Shown here one piece after another: positions 1 to 7,117 of a stretch of DNA of 11,410 nucleotides. Both the position numbers and the translations under genes were made by a program. Position 1 is the first letter of the stretch. Every line of letters starts with the position of its first letter. This DNA is from Myxococcales bacterium (GTDB lineage Bacteria > Myxococcota > Polyangia > HGW-17 > SLPX01): the NCBI GenBank assembly GCA_007131745.1, contig SLPX01000215.1:1-11410 (forward strand), written 5' to 3'. The notes under the pieces were generated by a model that made no database searches, had not been told where the DNA came from, and saw only the letters and a program-made list of their open reading frames with translations.

Positions 1-1210
1 TCTCTGAAAAAGCCCTGCCCATACAAAAAGGAAACAATGGCAGGTTGTTTTTCCAGAACAAAGCAGGTGTCTCTCCCAGGTCCACACCCCCGGCGCCTTG
101 AATATCCCGATTGCACCTTTGGAATTCTGCTTCCGCGATTTCGGTGTTTCCCTCCACCACAACTGACAGAATAAACCCTCCACCCGAATACCGGCCCGGC
201 AACCTTTCCGAGATCTTATCGAAAACCCCGGGTCTGGCAGCAGCCAACTTCAGGGCCTTTCCGTCGAGCCACGAGCGGAGATTCTCGACTCCACGCAAAC
301 CGGCGAAAAAACCTCCTCTCCGTGCTCCAGACCTCGCAGCAAAAATACTCGAAAACTTCGCTTCACCGGCCAGGCCCACGGCCATCTTCATTTTCAAAAA
401 GTCTTTTTCATCATAGAGCCGCACGAAAGAGGGCTTCAATCCCTGGCGCATCAATCTCCTAAGCACGCCGCACCCTGTTTCCAAGTTCGGCAATGAATAA
501 GCCCGCCAGATTTCTTTTTCAGACAACCGGTGCGCTTTCAACACCGCTGCAGTGATGATCCCGTACTCCCCCGAAGATCCGGAAAAAAACCGAGTCCAGC
601 ATGGCCCGGCCGAAGATCCCGGCGCGGGATTGGTTTCCACTATAAGGCCGGAAGGAAGCACAATTTGAAGAGACACCGCCAAGTCATCGATACCCCCGTA
701 TCCTGATTCTCCATAACCCGAGGATCCCGAGGCCAACCAACCACCCAAGGTCACCCCATTCAATGGCGAAAACCTTTTTCCCAGGGTCAATCCACACCTA
801 TTCAGTTTCTCTTCAAGGTGAAAAACCAGTATGCCCGCCTGGGCCCTAACAAGATTGTCATCTCCGCTGATCCACTCGACCTCGGCCATTCTCTTTGTGT
901 CCACAACGACGCTTCCGCGTTCAGAAACACTTCGACCGACATATCCACTTCCGCCGCCGTATGGTACAAGACCGACTCCGTTTTCGCCCGCCCATTTCAT
1001 CAAGCCGACCACATCTTCGGTTGATTCCGGCCACACCACCGCTACCGGAGGTACAGCCACCCTTTCACCCTTGCGCAAACTTAACAAACTACGAGGTCGC
1101 TGATCGCGGGAATAAAAAAGCAGATCTGCCCGGCTCGTCGACACCTTGCCGTTTCCGATTTCTTGGACGAGACTGTTGACAAGGCACTCATCCGAATTGC
1201 ATGCGCTCAT
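1..1210 (-). CDS. FAD-binding oxidase (PCMH/FAD_binding_4 fold), AGPS/GlcD-like, C-terminus outside window
   Basis: Reading the minus strand from the ATG at 1210 gives 403 codons with no stop up to the window edge, so the gene is partial at its 3' end. An in-frame TAG lies directly before the ATG, so this is the earliest possible start; I see no strong ribosome binding site. The N-terminal half has the PCMH-type FAD fold in order: a P-x-GGGSGYVG pyrophosphate loop (about residues 83-92), GVTLGGWLA (152-160) and GSSGEYGIIT (211-220). Family members are flavoproteins such as D-lactate or glycolate oxidases and alkylglycerone-phosphate synthase. The late segment LGETPALFWKNN (about 378-389) recalls the G-x-x-x-G-x-x-W region of the alkylglycerone-phosphate-synthase branch, so ether-lipid synthesis or hydroxy-acid oxidation are both possible. 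It lies 22 bp downstream of the TerB-like gene and is probably co-transcribed with it. The fold is well supported; the substrate is unknown. Confidence 0.87.
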   Translation of the reverse strand, partial: MSACNSDECLVNSLVQEIGNGKVSTSRADLLFYSRDQRPRSLLSLRKGERVAVPPVAVVWPESTEDVVGLMKWAGENGVGLVPYGGGSGYVGRSVSERGSVVVDTKRMAEVEWISGDDNLVRAQAGILVFHLEEKLNRCGLTLGKRFSPLNGVTLGGWLASGSSGYGESGYGGIDDLAVSLQIVLPSGLIVETNPAPGSSAGPCWTRFFSGSSGEYGIITAAVLKAHRLSEKEIWRAYSLPNLETGCGVLRRLMRQGLKPSFVRLYDEKDFLKMKMAVGLAGEAKFSSIFAARSGARRGGFFAGLRGVENLRSWLDGKALKLAAARPGVFDKISERLPGRYSGGGFILSVVVEGNTEIAEAEFQRCNRDIQGAGGVDLGETPALFWKNNLPLFPFCMGRAFSE

Positions 1211-1232
1211 CTAAATACCAATGACGGGATCT

Positions 1233-1556
1233 TCAGCCAAGAAGCTCTTTAAACAACTTCAGGTTTTCTCTCTCTTCGGGCGCAAGCACCCCGTCCGCCA
1301 TCACGACTTCGTTGACCGCGTCCAGAAAGAGTTCACGATGTTTTCTTGGGATCTCGGTCGGATCCACATCGTCGGGCAGCGGCGGAACCTCAAGCCATTT
1401 CCAAACCTGCTCCCGTTCATCGTCGGACAAATGCAGCTTGCGTACCAACCCCTTCACGTATTCCCGTTCCTCCGGCTGCACCTCAAAATCCGCCCAGGCA
1501 AAAGAACAGACAAATCTCATTAGCTGAAGTCTCTCTTTTTTACTGAGATCTTTCAT
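1233..1556 (-). CDS. TerB-like small helical protein
   Basis: This is a 107-residue acidic, all-helical protein beginning MKDLSKKERLQLM. The internal pattern FAWADFEVQPEEREYV followed by ADGVLAPEERENLKLF is the duplicated 'acidic turn plus EE-helix' signature of the TerB/DUF533-type fold, which in tellurite-resistance TerB binds divalent metal. I chose the ATG at 1556 because AAAGGA sits 6-7 bases upstream. An ATG two codons earlier (1562) overlaps that Shine-Dalgarno sequence. There is no signal peptide or membrane segment, so it should be cytoplasmic. It is the first gene of a likely two-gene unit with the FAD oxidase and has its own promoter candidate. Stand-alone TerB-like proteins occur widely outside tellurite-resistance clusters, and no other ter genes are present, so I do not infer tellurite resistance. 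The fold is likely and the role unknown. Confidence 0.75.
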   Translation of the reverse strand: MKDLSKKERLQLMRFVCSFAWADFEVQPEEREYVKGLVRKLHLSDDEREQVWKWLEVPPLPDDVDPTEIPRKHRELFLDAVNEVVMADGVLAPEERENLKLFKELLG

Positions 1557-1594
1557 GTGCATCCTTTTCTATAATTCAAAATTTTTCTCAAATG

Positions 1595-1624
1595 CTTATA
1601 CCAGATATTGGAACCCGTTGTCGA
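1595..1624 (-). promoter_or_regulatory. Sigma70-type promoter for the TerB-like/FAD-oxidase unit
   Basis: On the minus strand TCGACA (1624-1619) and TATAAG (1600-1595) are separated by 18 bases. Both match five of six consensus positions, and TGG directly before TATAAG gives an extended -10. Transcription would begin near 1588, leaving a leader of about 30 bases before the ATG at 1556. Confidence 0.55.
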
Positions 1625-1871
1625 GAACACAACGTGCCGGAAACAAATTTCAAGCCCCTCCACTCAGCCTGCAGAATCCGCAAACAGCCGTGACATGCAT
1701 CCTTGGAAAATACACCCCCTGCATCAACGTAGCGATCTTCAGATGCTCAAGTTGTGACAACCGAGAAAATGCGGCCAACGGGAGAATGCCTGACTGCCGG
1801 GCAAAAATGGCGGTCTGCTATTGAAAACAACGACATTTTCGCGGGAAAATGCAGATTTTGGAGAAGAAAGT

Positions 1872-1900
1872 TTGATATTTCGTTCGGCAAGTATTATAAG
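1872..1900 (+). promoter_or_regulatory. Sigma70-type promoter for the TPR gene
   Basis: TTGATA (1872-1877) and TATAAG (1895-1900) are spaced by exactly 17 bases, and each matches five of six consensus positions. Transcription would start near 1907, giving a leader of about 100 bases before the chosen ATG at 2005. Confidence 0.6.
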
Positions 1901-2004
1901 ATGTCAAAAATTTGGGATTCATCGGTCGAAAATTCGTCCCGAATTGCAGGGACACTTCAAATCAAGAGTCTTGAATCGGCATGACTCAAAACCGGAGATT
2001 GCAC

Positions 2005-5000
2005 ATGGAAAAGGCGCAGGAGCACAAAGACATCCTAGAATCCTTGAAGGAACAGATGGCCTTTCTTGAAGACAAAATGACCGACAAGGAAAACCTGGAG
2101 GCGATTTGGGATCAACTTGGAGATATCGTCAAGGTTTTCGAAGGAACCATCGCATACATGGAAGCCACGCCCCCGGCGAAAAGAGATTCGACTGCAGAAG
2201 AGCCGGAAGAAGAAGCGGCTCCTGCGGAAAAACCCGAAGATCCAGAGAATCTGGAAGGGTGGTTTGCCTACCTGGCTGAAAACAAGGACGATGAGGAAGC
2301 GCTTAAAAACATTCAGAGAATCGAATCCAAAGCGCGTATGGAGGATGACTGGGAGGTGATCGTGGATGTCTTGCTTGGAAAAGTGGCGACATCAGAAGAC
2401 GTTGAAGACCAGCTTAAAAAACTCCGGGAAGTAGAACAGATTTATGAACAGGAAATCGGAGATCTGGGCAAAGCGTATTACATGGCACAAACGGCCCACT
2501 CCCTTGACCCCGCTGATGAAAAACTCGGAGAAGAATTGTTCCGGCTTGCGGAAGCAACAGAGCAATGGACCGATCTGGTGGCTCATCTAAATGAAGTGAT
2601 TCCATCTATAGACGACCGGAAAATGTCCGCAAAACTGTGGCTCCAAGCGGCCAGAATATATAGCGAAAGATTGGATCACGCTGACTACGCGATAGCAGCT
2701 CTCGGAAAAGGGTTAGAGACGGATCCCAAAAACCCCGAACTCTGGGATGCTATTGCTACAATATACAAGTCCAAAGAAAGATGGGCTGATCTCGCACAGG
2801 TACTCAGAAAAAGATTGGAGCTCATTGATGATGATGAGCGAACATTTTATCAGATGGAGCTTGCAGAGCTTTATGAAACCCGTTTGGGCGAACCGAACGA
2901 GGCCCGCCTCTTCTACGAGCAAGTTTTGGAAAAAGATCCGGAGAATGTGGCCGCTCTTTCAGCATTGGAAGGCATCTGTCGCATGCTCGAACTCTGGGAA
3001 CCCCTGGTCAAGGTACTGAAAAAGTCTATCGAATTGGCGGAAGAACCCGAAAGCGCTCGCAACCTCAAGCGCCAGATGGCCGACATCTTGTGTGAGCAGC
3101 TGGAGGATCCCAAGAACGCTTCAAAAGCATACGAATCCGTGTTGGAAGAGGAACCGGATGATGAAGAAGTGCTGCGCAAATTGTGCGACATCTATGAAGA
3201 ACTGGATCATCCAAAGGATTACCTCAGGGTGGCGGAAAGACTCGCGGACATAGTAGAAGACACCACAGAGCAGATAGCTCTCTATCGTAGACTGGTCATC
3301 GAGATGGGAACGGATGAGAAAATGAAAACCAGGGTCAAGGAGATCCTGGAAAACATTCTCACCCTGGATCCGGGGGACGATGTTGTCTACAGGAGTCTTG
3401 AAAAGAGGTACATAGAAGACGAGGACTGGGAACGGTTGATTTCAGTCTACAAGAGACACGTGGATAACGCGTCCTCGAACGCAGTCAGGATGGAGATTCT
3501 CAAGGCAGCGGCCTCGGTTCAAGACGAACAGATCGGCAAACTGGAAGATGCGATTGAAACGCTCGAATCCGCGCTCGAACTGGACGGCGCCGACCAGGAA
3601 GTGCTCGCAACCATTTCCGGATTCTATCGCCGTGCTGAAATGTGGGTGAAACTGGTCGATATTTTAAGCCAACGAGCTGAACTTGCAGAGGACGATTCGG
3701 AAAGAGGCGAACTGCAGCGACAAATCGGTGAAATCGCCGGCACCAAGCTCGGGGATCCGGAAGAAGCTGAAAAACGTCTCATGAAAGCACTCGAACTGGA
3801 TGCTGAAAACCTGGGAGTAGTGACGGCTCTTTCCCAGCTCTATCGCTCCAAGCAGGAGTGGTACAGGGCCGCCAAGATGCTCGACCGGGCGCAGGAGTTG
3901 ACCAATAATCCAATCCAAAGGGCACAGACTCTTTTTGAAGCCGGAGAATTGTACGAAAAGGAAATCGAAGATCAGAACAAGGCGGTTGAGCTTTGGCGAA
4001 AAGCCATTCAATCGGACCCGGGACACGAAGCAGCCGCGGAAAAACTTCAAGAATACCATTACAGCAGGGAAGAATGGGAAGAAGCCGAACCGCTCCTGGA
4101 CATCCTGGTAAGAAGAGTTGATGAAAAGGACAGAAAGAAGGCTCTCCATTATCACAGCCGCCTGGGACTTGCCGCACGGCAAACCAAGGACATCGAAAAG
4201 GCGGTAAAGCATCTCCAGAAAGCGAGAGAACTGGATCCGAGCCGTCTTGACGTGTTGGAAGCGCTGGCGGATCTGAAGTATGCAAGTGAAGACTGGACCG
4301 CGGCCGCTAATTTGTACCAGGCCATTCTGGTGGGGCACAGGCAGAACCTGGAAGACAACCAGCTAGTGGAAATTTATCACCGCCTCGGAACGGTAAAACT
4401 CAACAGCGGAAACAAGGAAAAAGCGTTGACCCTTTTCGACAAGGCGCTTGAAATTGATCCCGAGTATGAGCCATCCGCCCAGGCCGTGATAGATTTGAGG
4501 GCCGAAGCCAAGGATTACGACAAGGTGGCTGCCACCAAAGTGGCATTGTTGAAAAAAACGAAAAGCGACGAGGATCGCCACAAGCTTCTGCTGGAAATTG
4601 CCGACATCTATCTTGAATATCTTGGTGACGAAGAAACCGCTCTCGATTATTTCGACGAAGCACTGAAAATAAAGAAAACCGACCACGCCACGCTTCACAA
4701 GATAATGGAAATCCACTCAACGGCTGAAGATTGGGACAAGGTCGCCGGAACGGTGCTTCGGCTCGCCGAAATCGAAGATAACACTCAATACAAGGCAAAG
4801 TATCACTACACAGCAGGAGTCATCTTCAGGGACGAATTGATGGAAATGGATCGCTCTCTTACGGAATTCGAGGCCGCCCTGGATCTCAACCCGCAAGACC
4901 ATCTCGCTTTCGAAGCCCTTGAAAGAATCCTCATCGACGAAGCCAGGTGGAAGAACCTCGGCCGCGCCTACCGCCAGCAGTTCAAGCGGTTGCCGGAAAA

Positions 5001-6219
5001 CGCTCCTGTTCGAACAAAAGTGGAATTGCTGCAAAAGATGGGAGAGGTTTACCTGGAAAAACTGGGTGAACCGGAAACCGCGATAGCTGCATTTGAAGGA
5101 GCAGTCGCTTTGGATCCGACCAGCCAGGAACGCAATGAAACCCTGGCAAAGCTTTACCTGGAAGCCGGTCCGGACAAGATTGACAAGTCAATCGAGATGA
5201 ACCAGCTTCTCTTGAAAAACGCTCCTTACAGGGTCTCCATATACAAGACTCTGTGTGACCTTTACATACGAAGCCGACAAAAAGACAAGACATGGTGTTT
5301 CTGCGCAGCGCTGACCTTCCTGAAGCAGGCGGATGAGAAACAAAAGATATTCTATGATCGTTACCGTCCGAAAGGTTTTGTCAAAGCCCGGAGAACCGTA
5401 AATGACAAGCTCTGGAGAGAAAACCTGGCGCATGAAAGTGAGAATATCCTGCTTAACTCCATAATGGCGGGCATTTGCGTACCGGCCGCCATCCTGACAG
5501 CGCAGCAGCACAAAGCATTCAGTCTGAAAAGAAGAGAACGATTGGCTCCCGAAAAGGATGGGCGATTGTTACCGAAACTTTTCCTTTACGCGGCCAACAC
5601 GCTTGAGATCGGCCTCAAACCGGAAATATTCATAAGGGAAGATCAACTTCTTCCGATTCAACTCGCCAACACCAAGGAACGCGCTTCCCTGGTTCCTTCA
5701 TGGCTTGTGGACCTCGGAAAATTCGAAGGCAAAAACGAACAAGAAGTCGTTTTCGAGCTGGCTAGACAACTGACATTCATGCGACCTCACCGTTATTTAC
5801 GACGCGCTCTTCCTTCCCGCGCGGATCTTGCAAACGCACTTGGTGCGGCCGTCGCCATCATGGCGCCTGACTCCCCCATTGACCGTAACAATCCGGGCAT
5901 CAAGAAGTTCATTGAACACTTCGAGAGAACGGTTCCTCCGCTCGTGTTTGAGCAACTTACTCCCGTTGCAAAGAAACTGCTCTTAGCAGGCTCCGATGCT
6001 GCGAGCATACCCAAGTGGCTGACCGCTACGGATCTCACTGCTCTACAGGCGGGCCTGACCTTGTGCAACGACTTTACCGTGGTAGCAAAACAGGTTGCAT
6101 CGGAATCGGACGGCGTCACGGGCATCCCGGCCAAGGACCGTATCACCAATCTCCTTCTGTTCAGCGTTTCGGAAAGATACTTCCTGCTGAGAGAACACCT
6201 GGGACTTGCAGTGGAGTAA
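2005..6219 (+). CDS. Giant TPR protein with M48-like (inactive) C-terminal domain
   Basis: The product is 1404 residues with no signal peptide or membrane helix, so it is presumably a cytoplasmic scaffold. I chose the ATG at 2005 because GGAG lies 7 bases upstream. An in-frame ATG at 1981 would add eight residues but has no ribosome binding site. Domains in order: a charged helical N-terminus (1-55); an acidic Glu/Pro-rich linker (about 58-83); a TPR solenoid (about 90-1090); and a non-TPR C-terminal domain (about 1090-1404). The solenoid is made of about 72-residue units, each carrying a Trp or Tyr in a '(E/D)xW..L..VL' helix at residues 116, 188, 260, 331, 406, 475, 547, 619, 691, 764, 838, 910 and 982. 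The helices pair as two TPR-like hairpins per unit, with the typical 'A...Y..AL..DP' consensus. The C-terminal domain (about 1193-1270) follows the order of an M48 peptidase core, but the position of HExxH reads RQLTF (1254-1258), so it should not be catalytic. TPR arrays bind peptide partners; the partner here is unknown. Codon usage looks uniform throughout. Confidence 0.9.
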   Translation: MEKAQEHKDILESLKEQMAFLEDKMTDKENLEAIWDQLGDIVKVFEGTIAYMEATPPAKRDSTAEEPEEEAAPAEKPEDPENLEGWFAYLAENKDDEEALKNIQRIESKARMEDDWEVIVDVLLGKVATSEDVEDQLKKLREVEQIYEQEIGDLGKAYYMAQTAHSLDPADEKLGEELFRLAEATEQWTDLVAHLNEVIPSIDDRKMSAKLWLQAARIYSERLDHADYAIAALGKGLETDPKNPELWDAIATIYKSKERWADLAQVLRKRLELIDDDERTFYQMELAELYETRLGEPNEARLFYEQVLEKDPENVAALSALEGICRMLELWEPLVKVLKKSIELAEEPESARNLKRQMADILCEQLEDPKNASKAYESVLEEEPDDEEVLRKLCDIYEELDHPKDYLRVAERLADIVEDTTEQIALYRRLVIEMGTDEKMKTRVKEILENILTLDPGDDVVYRSLEKRYIEDEDWERLISVYKRHVDNASSNAVRMEILKAAASVQDEQIGKLEDAIETLESALELDGADQEVLATISGFYRRAEMWVKLVDILSQRAELAEDDSERGELQRQIGEIAGTKLGDPEEAEKRLMKALELDAENLGVVTALSQLYRSKQEWYRAAKMLDRAQELTNNPIQRAQTLFEAGELYEKEIEDQNKAVELWRKAIQSDPGHEAAAEKLQEYHYSREEWEEAEPLLDILVRRVDEKDRKKALHYHSRLGLAARQTKDIEKAVKHLQKARELDPSRLDVLEALADLKYASEDWTAAANLYQAILVGHRQNLEDNQLVEIYHRLGTVKLNSGNKEKALTLFDKALEIDPEYEPSAQAVIDLRAEAKDYDKVAATKVALLKKTKSDEDRHKLLLEIADIYLEYLGDEETALDYFDEALKIKKTDHATLHKIMEIHSTAEDWDKVAGTVLRLAEIEDNTQYKAKYHYTAGVIFRDELMEMDRSLTEFEAALDLNPQDHLAFEALERILIDEARWKNLGRAYRQQFKRLPENAPVRTKVELLQKMGEVYLEKLGEPETAIAAFEGAVALDPTSQERNETLAKLYLEAGPDKIDKSIEMNQLLLKNAPYRVSIYKTLCDLYIRSRQKDKTWCFCAALTFLKQADEKQKIFYDRYRPKGFVKARRTVNDKLWRENLAHESENILLNSIMAGICVPAAILTAQQHKAFSLKRRERLAPEKDGRLLPKLFLYAANTLEIGLKPEIFIREDQLLPIQLANTKERASLVPSWLVDLGKFEGKNEQEVVFELARQLTFMRPHRYLRRALPSRADLANALGAAVAIMAPDSPIDRNNPGIKKFIEHFERTVPPLVFEQLTPVAKKLLLAGSDAASIPKWLTATDLTALQAGLTLCNDFTVVAKQVASESDGVTGIPAKDRITNLLLFSVSERYFLLREHLGLAVE

Positions 6220-6222
6220 AAG

Positions 6223-6612
6223 TCAACAAGCGCGGCCGCTTGTTTCATCGAGCGCCCTTTTGATCTTCTTCACGAGATCGTTCATGTCATAAGGTTTCAA
6301 AACGTAAAATCTCGCCCCTGAATTGATCCCCTCGACCATCGAAGATGTCTCGGATTTCACGGTCAGCAAAATTACAGGAATACCCATCGTCTCTTTCCTG
6401 CCCTTTACAGCCTTTAACAACCTCATGCCATCCAGGTTCGGCAACACAACTTCGGCAACGATCAAATCAGGACAACGTTTTTCTATCAATGTCAGGGCCT
6501 TCAAACCGTCGGTCGCTGTTTCAACCTCAAAACCCGTTTTTCCCAACGCTGATTGCAATTGCATCCGCTCCCGGGAATCGTTTTCCACAACCAATATTAC
6601 TCGCTTGTCCAT
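6223..6612 (-). CDS. Stand-alone response-regulator receiver domain, non-canonical (D54 replaced by Glu)
   Basis: This is a 129-residue CheY-like protein with a single receiver domain and no output domain. The beta-1 motif is ILVVEND: the first acidic residue is E10, but the second Mg-coordinating Asp is replaced by N11. The phospho-acceptor loop reads PDLIVAEVVLPNLDG, so the usual Asp is Glu (E54, codon GAA). The switch Thr (T84 in ILLTVKS) and the conserved Lys (K106 in YVLKPY) remain. Receivers that lack the acceptor Asp cannot be phosphorylated in the usual way, and Asp-to-Glu often mimics the active form, so I infer a constitutively 'on' or phosphorylation-independent module. It starts at an ATG with GAGG 9 bases upstream, 41 bp downstream of the Trm112-like gene and on the same strand. 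It converges on the TPR gene with only 3 bases between stop codons. No histidine kinase is in view. Confidence 0.88.
   Translation of the reverse strand: MDKRVILVVENDSRERMQLQSALGKTGFEVETATDGLKALTLIEKRCPDLIVAEVVLPNLDGMRLLKAVKGRKETMGIPVILLTVKSETSSMVEGINSGARFYVLKPYDMNDLVKKIKRALDETSGRAC
6225..6244. terminator. Hairpin between convergent genes, candidate bidirectional terminator
   Basis: AACAAGCG (6225-6232), a CGGC loop and CGCTTGTT (6237-6244) form a perfect 8-bp stem with a tetraloop. It begins 6 bases after the TPR stop codon and overlaps the last codons of the convergent receiver gene. The T-run on the plus side is short (TTT then CATC) and on the minus side an interrupted T-run follows (GACTTTTACT), so termination efficiency is uncertain. 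Confidence 0.45.
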
Positions 6613-6653
6613 AGCAGTCGACCTCGATAACCTTGTTGACGCTCAGCGCAGCC

Positions 6654-6833
6654 TCAATTCTTTGGCTTCGTCACCGGCTGAGCTTCCTCGATCAAGAAAT
6701 TCGGAATCCCATCTTCCACTTTATAGGCCAACATGCAACCGTGACAAATAAATTCCTTGTCTTCAATGTATTCCAGTTTTCCCTTGCATTTGGGACACGC
6801 CAGAATTTTCAGGAGATCTTCATCAATGGGCAT
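6654..6833 (-). CDS. Trm112/UPF0434 family zinc-ribbon protein
   Basis: This is a 59-residue protein beginning [16 protein letters not shown]. Two CxxC pairs (C13-C16 and C30-C33) form a zinc ribbon, and [11 protein letters not shown] (about 35-46) matches the conserved C-terminal strand of the Trm112 family (YcaR in E. coli). The start is fixed by a strong GGGAGG six bases upstream of the ATG at 6833. The frame continues upstream to 6875, but those extra residues do not resemble the family. In eukaryotes and archaea Trm112 is an activating partner of several methyltransferases; small bacterial homologues are poorly characterised and no methyltransferase gene is adjacent here. The downstream receiver gene is probably in the same transcript. 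Confidence 0.88.
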   Translation of the reverse strand: MPIDEDLLKILACPKCKGKLEYIEDKEFICHGCMLAYKVEDGIPNFLIEEAQPVTKPKN

Positions 6834-6877
6834 CTTTTTCCTCCCGTGCTCCGGTTCATTACAAACAGGAAACAACC

Positions 6878-6961
6878 ATGACGATGACTCGTAACATATC
6901 GCAATCTGTTACGCGGCCGTTTTTTCTCTCTTTAACAGCCGGATTCTCAGCTTTATCATAG
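6878..6961 (+). CDS. Possible 27-residue small ORF or leader peptide
   Basis: An ATG at 6878 preceded by AGGAAA with a 6-base spacing opens a 27-codon frame ([20 protein letters not shown]...) ending in TAG at 6961. It has a short polar N-terminus and a mildly hydrophobic end. It lies in the intergenic region upstream of the protease gene, before that gene's promoter candidate, and it contains the CGTAACA/TGTTACG dyad. No family is recognisable and no promoter for it is evident, so this is a low-confidence call. Confidence 0.15.
   Translation: MTMTRNISQSVTRPFFLSLTAGFSALS
6890..6913. promoter_or_regulatory. 24-bp dyad CGTAACA-N10-TGTTACG, operator or hairpin
   Basis: Perfect 7-bp inverted arms (6890-6896 and 6907-6913) flank a 10-base centre, about 57-80 bp upstream of the Trm112-like start codon. 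Arm length and spacing suit a dimeric repressor site. On the plus strand the dyad is followed by CGGCCG and then six T residues (6920-6925), so a hairpin-type terminator or attenuator reading rightwards is the alternative. Confidence 0.4.
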
Positions 6962-6977
6962 CCGGCTCGGAAAATCT

Positions 6978-7008
6978 TTGAAATTTTTCTTCTATTTTCG
7001 AGTATAAT
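6978..7008 (+). promoter_or_regulatory. Sigma70-type promoter for the HtrA-like protease gene
   Basis: A perfect TATAAT (7003-7008) has TTGAAA (6978-6983) upstream with a longer than ideal 19-base spacer. The region between is A/T-rich. Transcription would start near 7015, leaving a leader of about 100 bases. I do not see a clear sigmaE or sigma32 signature. Confidence 0.5.
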
Positions 7009-7117
7009 TATTCCAAGGTGTTTTGATTTTGTTAACCCGCTCGGCAATCATCAAGACCGGCGGTTGGAATTCGGGAGTTTACAAAAATCCTCGCTGAAAA
7101 ACAGTTTGGAGTATTGA

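Larger units (their letters stand above)
1557..2004. other. Divergent intergenic region (about 450 bp) without a convincing gene
   Basis: This stretch separates the minus-strand TerB-like gene from the plus-strand TPR gene. It holds one promoter candidate facing each way (1595-1624 minus and 1872-1900 plus). It also holds three near-identical decamers of the form GRGARAATGC (1763-1772, 1780-1789, 1843-1852) and a short dyad TTGTGACAA (1752-1760). Open frames through it have no recognisable composition, no ribosome binding site and no domain, so I regard it as regulatory. Confidence 0.5.

Noticed and set aside
111..1179. Plus-strand open frames of 68-101 residues in the first 1.2 kb
   Set aside because: They are antisense to the FAD-binding oxidase, whose motifs are in order over 403 codons without a stop.
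3664..4338. 224-residue minus-strand open frame inside the TPR gene, and several others opposite it (4363-4716, 4717-5034, 5188-5511, 5793-6248)
   Set aside because: They lie antisense to a continuous, strongly periodic TPR coding frame, have no recognisable domain, and arise from its codon bias (antisense of Glu/Lys/Leu-rich sequence).
6866..6889. Resemblance of ACAGGAAACAACCATGACG to the lacZ-alpha start of cloning vectors
   Set aside because: It differs from the vector sequence within a few bases and the flanks are unrelated, so contamination is unlikely; the similarity reflects a common ribosome binding site pattern.
6859..7047. 62-residue minus-strand frame upstream of the Trm112-like gene
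   Set aside because: It crosses the plus-strand protease promoter region, has no family resemblance, and ends in the leader of the Trm112-like gene.
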